From Nitrosopumilus sp. (GTDB taxonomy: Archaea > Thermoproteota > Nitrososphaeria > Nitrososphaerales > Nitrosopumilaceae), in assembly GCF_025698945.1 (NCBI RefSeq), contig NZ_JAILWM010000004.1:152103-216102 (forward strand): a DNA stretch of 64,000 nucleotides. Direction: 5' to 3'. The translations under genes and the position numbers were made by a program. Positions 19,391 to 28,100 of the stretch are shown one piece after another. How positions within the stretch are numbered: position 1 is the first letter of the stretch; each line of letters opens with the position of its first letter. The notes under the pieces were generated by a model. The model saw only the letters and a list, made by a program, of their open reading frames with translations. It searched no databases and had not been told where the DNA came from.

Positions 19391-21091
19391 TTGTTGTACA
19401 ACAAGTTTTTCCTACTAATTGCTTTAGTTGGTATTTTTACAATTCCTGCGATTATTCCTGACGCATTTGCACATGGACTAGGGGGAGATCAAGCTCCACC
19501 ATTGAGTTTTGGAGATATGAAAGTCACAGTTCGTACTGATTTGACTCCAGCAGATATTACAATTGGAGATGTTGATGATGTTAATATGAAAATCAGATTC
19601 TTTGATACATTAACAGATACTACTTTAGAAAAAGTAACTTATAGAATTGAAGTTTGGAGAAGTGGAGAATTACTTGCACGTAATCTATTTTATGATATGG
19701 ATGGACGTTTAGATGTTGATATTCGTCCCAAATCTGATTGCACAAAAGATGAACTATGGAAATGTACCATTTATGGTGGATCTGAACATGTCAGTGCACC
19801 TGGTGCATTGTATGTGCAAGGAGAAGCATGCAATGATAATAATTTAGATACTTGTGCACGCCCAACAATTACAGGTCCAATTTTTGATAAAGGCGGACTA
19901 TATAATATTAGAATAGATATTGAGGCTGCAACCAGTCCAAAAGTAGTTCTTGCAAATTTACTTAGTTATGATACATTTGTTAGTATTGCCCAAGAACAAG
20001 ATTTTGTAATTAAAACTGCAAATGCCGAAGAAATTCCAGTTATTGTAAAAACATACTATGATGAAGTTAAAAACTTTGAATTTGATAAAACAGATAACTC
20101 TATAAATTTTGATATGCCTTTTGATTGGACACCAAGTTATGTTGATTTAGTTCAAGTAGTACATGAAGAAGTAAGAGTTCCAAAATCGTTTACACCATAT
20201 GCAGAAGGAAAACAATTCAAAGGATATGTAAATGGAATTGAAATTGATCAACGAGCTTTACTAAATGATCCATATTCTTATGATGATACAAATGTAGTTC
20301 ATTTCCTAGTGACAAAAAAGGAATTACAAAAAATTAATGATTCTCTAGGTCCTGAAAATCACAACAGTGGAATAATGGAATTAAAGTTAGTTCCATTAGA
20401 TGAAACTTCTAAAAGTTCTACTGAATTCTATCTAGTTGATTCAAAAACCTTTGAGAAAGTTCCAACTACAGTAAATATCTCATGGGATGGCAAATATGGT
20501 GCCAATCAAGAAATTCCATTTGAATTTACCTTCTTTAATGAAAACGGAGGACTAATCAAAGATGTAAGATATGGGTATGCTGTTTTAGATTCTAATGATA
20601 ATGAAATTACTAGAAATGTTGGTACTGATACAGTGAGTCCAGGAATTGTTTCAATTGAAGGACTAGATATTCAAAGAATTTTTGTTCCATCAGAGGGTCA
20701 AATTAGAATTGATGTTTGGGTTTATGGAACAGGTTTAGATTATAATCCAAAATATGCAGGCATTGGTTCAGCAATAATTGAAGTTGGACCTGGTAGTCCT
20801 ATGACATCCCAAAAAGAACAAATTCCATCATGGATTAAAAATAATGCAGGCTGGTGGGCAGACGGCTCTATTGATGATTCATCCTTTGTTCAAGGAATAC
20901 AATACTTGATCAAAGAAGGAATAATGAGGATTCCACCAACTACCCAAGGTACAGGTTTAGCTTCAAATGAAATCCCATCATGGATTAAAAATAATGCAGG
21001 CTGGTGGGCAGACGGCTCTATTGATGATTCATCCTTTGTTCAAGGAATACAATACTTGATCAAAGAAGGAATAATGAAGATACAGTCATAG
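19391..21091 (+). CDS. Exported surface protein with two C-terminal WW-type repeats (paralogue 2)
   Basis: This 566-residue protein starts with TTG, has a signal peptide ending AFA and a mature start HGLGG, and shares its ectodomain plan with the proteins at 9748 and 21330 ([26 protein letters not shown]). Unlike the first it has no PEFG tail; it ends in two copies of a roughly 35-residue module with [15 protein letters not shown] and [14 protein letters not shown]. It has a four-Cys insertion near residues 110-155. The modules may bind cell wall, S-layer or glycans; that is inference. Confidence 0.8.
   Translation: MLYNKFFLLIALVGIFTIPAIIPDAFAHGLGGDQAPPLSFGDMKVTVRTDLTPADITIGDVDDVNMKIRFFDTLTDTTLEKVTYRIEVWRSGELLARNLFYDMDGRLDVDIRPKSDCTKDELWKCTIYGGSEHVSAPGALYVQGEACNDNNLDTCARPTITGPIFDKGGLYNIRIDIEAATSPKVVLANLLSYDTFVSIAQEQDFVIKTANAEEIPVIVKTYYDEVKNFEFDKTDNSINFDMPFDWTPSYVDLVQVVHEEVRVPKSFTPYAEGKQFKGYVNGIEIDQRALLNDPYSYDDTNVVHFLVTKKELQKINDSLGPENHNSGIMELKLVPLDETSKSSTEFYLVDSKTFEKVPTTVNISWDGKYGANQEIPFEFTFFNENGGLIKDVRYGYAVLDSNDNEITRNVGTDTVSPGIVSIEGLDIQRIFVPSEGQIRIDVWVYGTGLDYNPKYAGIGSAIIEVGPGSPMTSQKEQIPSWIKNNAGWWADGSIDDSSFVQGIQYLIKEGIMRIPPTTQGTGLASNEIPSWIKNNAGWWADGSIDDSSFVQGIQYLIKEGIMKIQS
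20825..21077 (+). repeat. Exact 103-bp direct repeat encoding two WW-type modules
   Basis: Bases 20825-20927 and 20975-21077 are identical over 103 bp and are 150 bp apart from start to start. They encode the two C-terminal modules of the protein at 19391. Identity at every third codon position points to a recent duplication or ongoing gene conversion, since the similar modules at 22630-22880 differ at many bases. Confidence 0.95.
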
Positions 21092-21121
21092 ATTTTTAAA
21101 TAAATTCAGATAAGAAAAATC

Positions 21122-21328
21122 ATGAAAGACATCAATGATATCATGCCAAAAATTCCTAACATGCGATGGGGTGCATTAATGAACAAAGCACCTACAAATG
21201 ATAAAGTTGAGGAAATGAACAAAATCTTTCCAAGTAATGGCAAATGGCACACTGTATTTGAAGAAAAAGATAGAATAACTATTGATGGAAAAGAAGTTCG
21301 AAAAAAAGATCCAACAAAGTGGACATAG
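21122..21328 (+). CDS. Small conserved-looking soluble protein, 68 aa
   Basis: The 68-residue product has no signal peptide, no Cys and a mixed charged sequence ending KKDPTKWT. I do not recognise the family. It looks like a real gene: an A/T-rich TTTAAATAAA at about 21094-21103 lies about 24 nt upstream of the ATG, and the next gene starts one base after its stop, which suggests co-transcription with the surface protein that follows. Confidence 0.6.
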   Translation: MKDINDIMPKIPNMRWGALMNKAPTNDKVEEMNKIFPSNGKWHTVFEEKDRITIDGKEVRKKDPTKWT

Positions 21329-21329
21329 A

Positions 21330-22883
21330 TTGAACTTTTACCTACTAATCATAGTTCTGATTTTTTCATCAATGTTTATGCTTGATTATTCTTATGGGCA
21401 TGGTGTTGGAAGTGAAACATTTCCTCCAGTAGAACTTAATGGAAAACAAGTTACATTGGAAGTCTCTTCCTCAAAAAGTGATCCTAATACAAATGATGCT
21501 CAGCAAATCTCAATTTCATTAATTGATTTTGAATCTAAAATTACACTAAAAGATGTTACATTTTTAATAAAATCAGAGCGTGGAGAAAAATTTCTTTTTG
21601 AACGTGAATTTAAAGCTGATAATGGATTCATAGTTTTTAATTTCGTTTCAGAAGATACTGATTCTATTAAAATTGAAGAAGACAATGGTGTTAATTTTTT
21701 TGGATCATTGATAGGTCTTGAAAGCCGAATGGTTCATGTAAAGGGGCCAAAACTTAGTGAGGGTGGTTTATACAAATTTGATATTAAGATACTAACTGCT
21801 GAAGGATATTCAAAGAAATTAGGAAAACCACTTGAATTCAATGCGGGAATCTCTGTTGCACAAACAACTAGACATGTTTTTGTTGATCCTAACTTTGGAG
21901 AACAAAATATCAATGTAATTACATACTATGATGAGATTTCTGATTTTGACTATAATCCTAATAAAAAAGAGATCAAATATTCCATGCCATTTGATTGGAG
22001 CATATCAAACATTAATCAAACATCAGTTGTTCATCAAGAATTAGTAATTCCAAAAAAATTTGGTGACTTGTTAGTGTCTGGGTTTACAATGTATGTTAAT
22101 GGAATACAATTATCTCCAGACATTGTCAACATTGATGATTTTTTCTCTGATGGGAGGATCGTTCATTTTATAATTTATCAAAAAGAACTGATGCATGTTT
22201 TTGAAAATAATACCGTAGATGGGGTTATGAATTTTGTAATAACACCAGACCAACAAAAAACCCATTTAAGCTCAGTTACTGATAATGGTCAATTTAGAAT
22301 TCTTGTTTCTTGGGAGCCAGAAAATCTAAAATCAAATTCTAATGCTAAAATAATTTTTGATATTACAGATATTTTCTTAAAAAACAAGCCTATATCTACA
22401 AAATATGAATTATCAATTACTCACAATAACAAAGTAATCTTTGAACATAACGGTATTAGCACTGATTCTAAAGATGAACATAATGTTGTTGATATTATAA
22501 TCCCAAACGATATCTCAGGTATTGTCTATCTTAATTTTAAAAATTTAGATGGAAATGATCGTGCAAGAGCATCCATCCCAATAGTAATTGATAGAATCAC
22601 AAATACAAGTAATGAAATTACAATTCCTGATTGGATTAGAAATAATGCATTATGGTGGTCTGATGAACAAATTGATGATACTACCTTTATTCAAGGAATT
22701 GAATACTTGATTAAAAATAAAATTATTGTAATACCTGAAACTCAAAAAGAGAATGCTGAATCACAGACAATTCCATCATGGATTAGAAATAATGCAGGCT
22801 GGTGGGCTGATGGTCAAATTGATAACGAAACATTTGTTCAGGGACTACAATTTCTAATTCAAAATGGAATTATTCGTGTTTGA
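21330..22883 (+). CDS. Exported surface protein with two C-terminal WW-type repeats (paralogue 3)
   Basis: I start this gene at the TTG at 21330, giving 517 residues and a clean signal peptide (LLIIVLIFSSMFML) ending YSYG before HGVG; an open frame reaches further upstream but overlaps the preceding gene. The ectodomain shares GGLYKF, YYDEISDF, MPFDW and an NGIQ block with paralogues 1 and 2. Two diverged C-terminal modules (IPDWIRNNALWWSDE and [15 protein letters not shown]) match those of paralogue 2. The role is unknown; it is probably a surface protein attached non-covalently, because no membrane helix or PEFG tail is present. Confidence 0.78.
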   Translation: MNFYLLIIVLIFSSMFMLDYSYGHGVGSETFPPVELNGKQVTLEVSSSKSDPNTNDAQQISISLIDFESKITLKDVTFLIKSERGEKFLFEREFKADNGFIVFNFVSEDTDSIKIEEDNGVNFFGSLIGLESRMVHVKGPKLSEGGLYKFDIKILTAEGYSKKLGKPLEFNAGISVAQTTRHVFVDPNFGEQNINVITYYDEISDFDYNPNKKEIKYSMPFDWSISNINQTSVVHQELVIPKKFGDLLVSGFTMYVNGIQLSPDIVNIDDFFSDGRIVHFIIYQKELMHVFENNTVDGVMNFVITPDQQKTHLSSVTDNGQFRILVSWEPENLKSNSNAKIIFDITDIFLKNKPISTKYELSITHNNKVIFEHNGISTDSKDEHNVVDIIIPNDISGIVYLNFKNLDGNDRARASIPIVIDRITNTSNEITIPDWIRNNALWWSDEQIDDTTFIQGIEYLIKNKIIVIPETQKENAESQTIPSWIRNNAGWWADGQIDNETFVQGLQFLIQNGIIRV

Positions 22884-22947
22884 TCGTATACAGTTCGAGA
22901 ATTGAACCAGTCGGTTTAAATCAATAATTAGACCAATTTTCTATACA

Positions 22948-23340
22948 TTGTTTAGACCCGAAAGAATTGTTGAAAGAAAATCAACATTATTTTCAGTTGT
23001 AGTTACAGGAGTAGTAGCTATTCTTGCTTTGCCAATTATCATTCCACATCTTTTACATGGTTATCATTTGGCGCATATTTTCTTGCATGTTGGTGGAATC
23101 ACACTTGCAGTTTTTATTTCAGTGTTAGCTATAATCGCATATTTTAGATTAAAAACAAAACGTCTTTTGCTTAGTGCTATAGCATTTTCCAACTTTATTG
23201 TAGCTGAAGTTGTTTTGCTAGTTGATGCAACATGGCCAAATATTTACGATCTTGGTGGAATGTCATTTCCAGAGGTTGGACACTTGTTGACTTTTATTAC
23301 TTTGGGATTATTGGCTTTAGGAGTGTTTAGAAATGACTGA
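22948..23340 (+). CDS. Small membrane protein, four predicted helices
   Basis: The 130-residue protein starts with TTG and has about four hydrophobic segments (about 14-33, 38-64, 73-92 and 105-126) with His-rich loops (HLLHGYHLAHIFLH). Its end overlaps the next gene, a winged-helix regulator, by 8 bp, so the two are translated together. The pairing suggests a membrane partner of the regulator or a heme or metal-binding sensor, but I recognise no family. Confidence 0.7.
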   Translation: MFRPERIVERKSTLFSVVVTGVVAILALPIIIPHLLHGYHLAHIFLHVGGITLAVFISVLAIIAYFRLKTKRLLLSAIAFSNFIVAEVVLLVDATWPNIYDLGGMSFPEVGHLLTFITLGLLALGVFRND

Positions 23341-23833
23341 TAGAGATTCACAAATTCAACAAATCATAGATACCAATCCTGGAATCCAGTTCCGTGAAAT
23401 TATGCGTTCATCAGGATTAAAAAATGGTGTACTAAGTCATTACTTGGGGAAACTAGAAAAAAATGGTATCATAAAGGTTGTACGTGGTCCACGACAAACT
23501 AGATTCTATCCGCCTTATATTACCGAAGATGAATCTCTAGTTATCAAGGCATTAAGAAAACAAACTCCAAGAGATATTTTATTTGCTATAGTCAAAGAAG
23601 ATGGATTAAAATTTAGTCAAATAGTAAAAGAAGTCAAAAAATCTCCTTCTACCGTTTCACTATATCTTTCACAACTAGTTGATGATGAATTAGTTGAGAT
23701 AAAACCTGTAGACCTAAAAAAGAGATATCATATTAAAGCAATAGATGTAATAGATAAATTAGTTGAAGATTATAGACCGGGATTACTTGAAAAGCCAACA
23801 TCTGGATTTGAAGATATCATTAATTCCTTCTAA
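23333..23833 (+). CDS. Transcriptional regulator with two winged-helix domains
   Basis: This 166-residue protein has two tandem winged helix-turn-helix units: residues about 5-60 (NPGIQFREIMRSSGLKNGVLSHYLGKLEKNGI pattern) and about 78-150 (GLKFSQIVKEVKKSPSTVSLYLSQL). Two-domain regulators of this type are common in archaea and act as monomers or dimers at promoters. It is coupled to the membrane protein before it and overlaps the exported protein after it by 26 bp in another frame, so it may control this surface-protein block. Confidence 0.85.
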   Translation: MTDRDSQIQQIIDTNPGIQFREIMRSSGLKNGVLSHYLGKLEKNGIIKVVRGPRQTRFYPPYITEDESLVIKALRKQTPRDILFAIVKEDGLKFSQIVKEVKKSPSTVSLYLSQLVDDELVEIKPVDLKKRYHIKAIDVIDKLVEDYRPGLLEKPTSGFEDIINSF

Positions 23834-25055
23834 AAGTATCCATACAAAAATTATTTTACTTGGATTTTTCTTTTTAGTCTCTCTAATTCCTCAGGCATCT
23901 GCAGATGTCTATGTTCCATTACAAGAATATTTAGGATATTTTGATGCTCATGGCGTATATACCGTAGTTGGAAATGTTAAAAATCAAAATGACTTTGCGG
24001 TAATTCCAATCCTTACAATATCTGTTATTGATGATGGAAAAAAAGTTTCACAAACTCTACATCATGTACCAATTCCAGCAATGACTGATATTCCATTCAA
24101 ATTAAAATTTCCTGAAATTCAAGCTGAAGAACCTACTTTGTTAAACGCAGAATTAAAGTATGTGAAAACTGAAAAAAATTCAATTCCAATTCAAATTATT
24201 TATGATAAATCTCTAATAACACATGATGATGGTCATGTTACTGGTAGAATAGAAAACACAGGAACTCAAACAGTGTATAATCCTAAAATATTTGCAATCG
24301 TACATGGTTATGAAACTTTTATCTTAGATGTAGCTCAAAACATTGAACCTATTAAAAAAATTGAACCAGGCGAAATTCTAAACTTTACGATATATCCTGA
24401 TCCCTCCGTTTCTGAACCGGTTCGTTTCTATTCATGTTTTGCACCAGTTGATACTACGGTAATCCCAATATCTGTAAAGAAAAACGATGGAGACTTTGAT
24501 TTCAGATATGATTCAGGAGCTTGGTATTCAGCCGCCAAATTCAGTGATGATGGTACCATACTTACCATGCGTGGATACAATAGTTACCCTCTTGATACTT
24601 ATGCAAATTTTGAGTTTCCACCAATCTCAGGCCAAGAAAAATTTGATGTTACAATTAATGATGAACCAGTCGAGTTTATCCAAAGTGTAGATGAGATGGG
24701 TCAGTGGCATGTGGCCTTTAATGTTAAACCTCAATCTCAAGGAATTTTAAAAATTACCGGATTTGAGAAGGGATTACCTCCAAATTTATCTAAAATTCCA
24801 CAATTTATCAAAACTAATGCTCAATGGTGGACAACTGATCAAATCTCTGATTCAGAATTCTTAGAAGGAATTGATTTTTTGTTTGAAAAACAAATAATCT
24901 TTGTTCCTCAACAGGAGATTGTTTCAGAGTCTAAATGGACAATCCCACAATGGATGAAGATCCCTGTTAGTTGGTGGTATGAAGAAAAAATTTCAGATGA
25001 TGAATTTCTAAATATGATTGAAAATCTTGTTAAAAGAAATATTATTGTAATATGA
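23808..25055 (+). CDS. Exported protein with two diverged WW-type C-terminal modules
   Basis: From the TTG at 23808 the protein has 415 residues. The signal peptide (KIILLGFFFLVSLIPQ) ends ASA before DVYV. The beta-rich middle (about 35-310) resembles stacked Ig-like domains. Two degenerate modules at the C-terminus (IPQFIKTNAQWWTTDQ and IPQWMKIPVSWWYEE) match the surface modules at 20825 and 22630. In-frame TTG codons at 23763 and 23787 are alternative starts. The ectodomain is not related to the HG-type paralogues in any way I can see. Confidence 0.72.
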   Translation: MKISLIPSKSIHTKIILLGFFFLVSLIPQASADVYVPLQEYLGYFDAHGVYTVVGNVKNQNDFAVIPILTISVIDDGKKVSQTLHHVPIPAMTDIPFKLKFPEIQAEEPTLLNAELKYVKTEKNSIPIQIIYDKSLITHDDGHVTGRIENTGTQTVYNPKIFAIVHGYETFILDVAQNIEPIKKIEPGEILNFTIYPDPSVSEPVRFYSCFAPVDTTVIPISVKKNDGDFDFRYDSGAWYSAAKFSDDGTILTMRGYNSYPLDTYANFEFPPISGQEKFDVTINDEPVEFIQSVDEMGQWHVAFNVKPQSQGILKITGFEKGLPPNLSKIPQFIKTNAQWWTTDQISDSEFLEGIDFLFEKQIIFVPQQEIVSESKWTIPQWMKIPVSWWYEEKISDDEFLNMIENLVKRNIIVI

Positions 25056-25113
25056 TTGGTACATTCGACGAACAACCCAGATCTATTTAATAAAATATCT
25101 CTGAATTTCTTTT

Positions 25114-25716
25114 ATGAAACAAAACAACTCAGTTTTAGGACTGTCTATTGTAGCAATTTTTGCAATTACAGTAATTGCAATAACTGCAGTACCTGACGCT
25201 TTAGCAAAACCATCTGGTAACGGTCAACCAGATTTAATAGCTAATTTAACTGCAGAGGGAACTAATGATACAAAAGGAAAAGCAATGTTTTGGTTTAATG
25301 ATGACGCCACAGAACTACAATACAAAATTGTATTGAATAAAGTAGATGTTGGTTCTGTAGGGGAAGATGGTAATGGTAAAGACAAGAATTCAGGAAAAGG
25401 ATTGGAATATTATGTGACTAAACTCCATATCCATGCTGCTCCTGGAGGAATTCATACTGGAGAACATCTTCTAAACATTGTAGGCCCAATAGATGATAAT
25501 GATCTAAAAATTGTAGGTCATACGTTCTCTGGAATCTGGGATGATACTGATATGACTCATGATCATCATGGCCATGGACATAACACCAAAACCTTGACAA
25601 GTCAAATTGATGCACTTTGTAACAGAGATACAGATGTAAATGTACATCTAAGTGGTTCTGACGAATTTATTCGTGGAGTCATTGATACAAACTCTGATAA
25701 ATGCTCAGAACTATAG
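25114..25716 (+). CDS. Exported CHRD-domain protein
   Basis: The 200-residue protein has a signal peptide (about 1-31, ending ALA) and one CHRD domain with the expected pattern: a strand with FWFNDDATELQYKIVL, then LHIHAAPGG and a final RGVID strand. A His-rich stretch (DHHGHGHN, about residues 149-156) may bind metal. CHRD domains occur in chordin and in many exported bacterial and archaeal proteins of unknown role. A TATA-like TTTAATAAAATA at about 25086-25097 is about 23-28 nt upstream of the ATG. Confidence 0.85.
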   Translation: MKQNNSVLGLSIVAIFAITVIAITAVPDALAKPSGNGQPDLIANLTAEGTNDTKGKAMFWFNDDATELQYKIVLNKVDVGSVGEDGNGKDKNSGKGLEYYVTKLHIHAAPGGIHTGEHLLNIVGPIDDNDLKIVGHTFSGIWDDTDMTHDHHGHGHNTKTLTSQIDALCNRDTDVNVHLSGSDEFIRGVIDTNSDKCSEL

Positions 25717-25818
25717 GATTTTAAATCCATTTTTTCTTTTTATTTTTAATACATCCTACGAATGTACCTATTTTCTTATAATTTGTTTTTTAATTAATTC
25801 AGTATATCGCCATAGTTA

Positions 25819-25857
25819 GGTGAGAAATATAGAATATCATGTTTCTCATCTATTTTT
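25819..25857 (+). terminator. Hairpin followed by T-tract, possible terminator or 5' RNA element
   Basis: GGTGAGAAA at 25819-25827 pairs with TTTCTCATC at 25842-25850 (nine pairs, one G-T), followed directly by TATTTTTT. This looks like an intrinsic-type terminator on the plus strand, about 100 nt after the CHRD gene and just before the rhomboid gene. Archaeal termination usually needs only the T-tract, so the stem may have another use. The rest of the 185-bp spacer is A/T-rich without an ORF. Confidence 0.4.
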
Positions 25858-25901
25858 TAAAATAATCTTATTATAGAAATTTTAATCAGTCAAGATGAGC
25901 A

Positions 25902-26660
25902 ATGCTTCCATTAAGAGATGAAAATCCCCATCCACCAGGATTCAAACCAAAAGTAACTATTGGTTTAATCATAATTAATGTTGCAATATTTTTGTATGAA
26001 ATTGCTTTTACTGGGCAATTCTGGGAGTTTTCTAATTCACAAGCTGCGTTAATGTTTTTTGAATGGGGCGCAGTTCCCAGTTGTATTACTGGCTTTTCAT
26101 CTATGATTCAACCTGGAATCTCATGTCCTGACACTCCGTATTTTTCATTACTTAGTTCAATGTTCATGCATGGTGGTCTGATGCATTTGGGTGGTAACAT
26201 GTTGTTTTTGTGGATATTTGGTGATAACATTGAACTAAAGTTTGGTAAAGCAAAATTTCTGTTAATTTATCTTGCATGGGGAGCTGGTGCAGGGTTAGCT
26301 CATATTGTAATTGATCCAACAAGTTCTATACCTGCAGTAGGTGCATCAGGGGCAATATCTGGAGTACTTGGAGCATACTTGGCAATATTTCCTAGAGTCC
26401 GAATTACCACTTTTCTTATGTTGGGCTTTTTCTGGAGAATGATGCATATTCAGGCAAAATGGTTTTTGCCATTTTGGTTAGTCTTCCAAAACCTATTGCC
26501 ATTTTTCATTGGTGGCTTTGGTGTTGCAGGAGGAGGTGTAGCATATATGGCACACATTGGAGGATTTGCAATTGGATTTGCAACTGGATATCTATACAAA
26601 AAAACACACAGTTCTGAATATACATACGGTACAAGATACGGATACAGACCAGATTATTGA
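25902..26660 (+). CDS. Rhomboid-family intramembrane serine protease
   Basis: The 252-residue protein has about six membrane helices. The catalytic Ser149 is in GASGAISG and the catalytic His218 in AHIGGF; the HLGGNMLFLWIFG segment (95-107) supplies the conserved loop residues. A cytosolic N-terminus with HPPGF precedes helix 1. The active site is complete, so it should cleave membrane-spanning substrates. The substrate is unknown; nearby single-helix surface proteins are possible targets. Confidence 0.93.
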   Translation: MLPLRDENPHPPGFKPKVTIGLIIINVAIFLYEIAFTGQFWEFSNSQAALMFFEWGAVPSCITGFSSMIQPGISCPDTPYFSLLSSMFMHGGLMHLGGNMLFLWIFGDNIELKFGKAKFLLIYLAWGAGAGLAHIVIDPTSSIPAVGASGAISGVLGAYLAIFPRVRITTFLMLGFFWRMMHIQAKWFLPFWLVFQNLLPFFIGGFGVAGGGVAYMAHIGGFAIGFATGYLYKKTHSSEYTYGTRYGYRPDY

Positions 26661-26693
26661 AAGAATAAATCACTGAGCCTGTTTGATTTTCTT

Positions 26694-26870
26694 ATGCCAT
26701 TGATTACAGTATCGATGTATCCTGGAAGAACACAGGAACAAAAAGATGAGTACGCAAAAGCAATCACAGAATCAGCAGTTAAGATTCTAAATACAAAAGA
26801 GAGTCACGTTATTGTTGTTTTTGAAGACAATCCAAAAGAAAACTGGTTCTTAGCTGGAAAACAATTGTAG
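26694..26870 (+). CDS. 4-oxalocrotonate tautomerase-family protein
   Basis: This 58-residue ORF has the family's catalytic Pro2 directly after the initiator Met (MPLITVSMYPGRTQEQK), a conserved Arg12 and the C-terminal ENWFLAGKQL strand. Family members are about 60 residues and act as hexamers or dimers with Pro as general base. The real substrate is unknown. It begins 33 nt after the rhomboid gene. Confidence 0.85.
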   Translation: MPLITVSMYPGRTQEQKDEYAKAITESAVKILNTKESHVIVVFEDNPKENWFLAGKQL

Positions 26871-27302
26871 ATTAGAAAACCTACATCTAGTTTTTTATTA
26901 TTTTAATTAAGAAGATTGGGCTAAAGTGCCCAATCCCTGGACGATGGTAAACTAGCAGATGACTCACTAAAGTAATACCACTAATTGTTTTGTAATTTTT
27001 GTATAAAAGAGAATAGTAGGAATCATCAGTATGATCTAAATACTAAATTACAAAATCTTACTTAATTGGAACTCTCACCAATCAACTAATCGTTGCTGGT
27101 CTTAAGTTCCATGTCTACTTTATACTTTAGACAATTTTTTTTCAAAATGAAAATTAATTGACTGGAATTTCCCCCAGTCAGGGTTGACATACACACTGGT
27201 CAGTTTAAAATTATTTCAATGAATTTGCATAATAAGAAAATGGTACATTTAGTGGTTGTACCAATGGTTTATCCTTTTATTCTCAATTACTTAATATCTT
27301 TC
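26871..27302. other. 432-bp intergenic region with several RNA-like hairpins
   Basis: No convincing ORF is present. The region holds three strong inverted repeats: ATTGGGC/GCCCAAT at 26915-26934, a nested stem at 27067-27111 and TGACTGG/CCAGTCA at 27159-27180. A run of eight T lies at about 27133-27140. I list the first part as a possible RNA gene separately; the last part is probably the promoter region of the nitrilase gene. Confidence 0.6.
26915..27140 (+). ncRNA. Candidate structured non-coding RNA
   Basis: A 7-bp hairpin (ATTGGGC, loop TAAAGT, GCCCAAT) opens the region. A three-part nested stem follows at 27067-27111: TGGAACT pairs with AGTTCCA, ACCA (27077-27080) with TGGT (27097-27100), and CAAC (27083-27086) with GTTG (27092-27095) around a five-base loop. 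A T-run at about 27133-27140 could end transcription. I do not see the signatures of SRP RNA, RNase P RNA or a C/D box pair. The strand is inferred from the T-run only. Confidence 0.4.
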
Positions 27303-28100
27303 ATGAATGTAGCAGTTGTGCAATTCAAGGCATCAACTAACAAAGAAAACAATCTCAAAAAAATAATCTCGTATATTCAAAAAGCAGCCTCAAAGAATGC
27401 TACATTATGTGCATTTCCAGAATTTATGATGTTTTACACAAATTCCACTCAAACATCAAAACAGCTTGCAAGCCTAGCTGAAACAATTAGTGGTAATTTT
27501 GTCTCAACAATTGCAAAGGCGGCCAAAGAGAATAAAATTCAAGTTGTAGGATCATTTTATGAGAAGAGCAAGAAAAAAGATCGTGTGTATGACACTTCAT
27601 TTGTAATTGACAAGTCTGGCAAAGTAATCTCGACATATAGAAAAATTCATCTTTATGATGCACTCGGATTTAGAGAATCAGACAAAATGACATCAGGCTC
27701 AAAGATTGCAAAACCAGTACAGACTTCACTTGGAAAAGCTGGAATGATGATTTGTTATGATCTTAGATTTCCAGAGATGTCAAGATCACTTGCATTATCT
27801 GGCGCTGAAGTATTAATTGCACCTTCTGCATGGGTACAAGGCAATATGAAAGAAGAGCATTGGATAACAATTAACAAAACACGTGCAATAGAGAATGGTT
27901 GCTATGTAATTGCACCAGATCAAGTTGGAAATATTTACTGTGGAAGAAGTCTTGTAGTTGATCCATATGGCAAGATCTTACTTGATATGAAAAAGAAACA
28001 AGGAATTGGCTATGCCAAAATTGATCTTAACAACGTAAAGCAAACACGCAAAGTCTTGCCTTTACTGAAAAACAGAAGAGCAAGTGTCTATTCTATTTAG
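27303..28100 (+). CDS. Nitrilase-superfamily amidohydrolase
   Basis: From the ATG at 27303 the product has 265 residues and begins in the usual way (MNVAVVQFKAS); an upstream ATG at 27219 would add an unlikely hydrophobic extension. The Glu-Lys-Cys triad is visible: FPEFMMF, YRKIHLYD and MMICYDLRFPE. The enzyme cleaves carbon-nitrogen bonds; omega-amidase or deaminated-glutathione amidase activity is plausible from length and motifs, but the substrate is not certain. It overlaps the convergent zinc-finger gene by 8 bp. Confidence 0.9.
   Translation: MNVAVVQFKASTNKENNLKKIISYIQKAASKNATLCAFPEFMMFYTNSTQTSKQLASLAETISGNFVSTIAKAAKENKIQVVGSFYEKSKKKDRVYDTSFVIDKSGKVISTYRKIHLYDALGFRESDKMTSGSKIAKPVQTSLGKAGMMICYDLRFPEMSRSLALSGAEVLIAPSAWVQGNMKEEHWITINKTRAIENGCYVIAPDQVGNIYCGRSLVVDPYGKILLDMKKKQGIGYAKIDLNNVKQTRKVLPLLKNRRASVYSI

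Noticed and set aside
26915..27140. Identification of the hairpin region as SRP RNA, RNase P RNA or C/D RNA
   Set aside because: The conserved SRP domain IV loop, the RNase P core blocks and paired C/D boxes are not seen.
27219..27302. N-terminal extension of the nitrilase from an ATG at 27219
   Set aside because: Nitrilases start close to the first strand (AVVQF); the extension is hydrophobic without a proper signal cleavage site.
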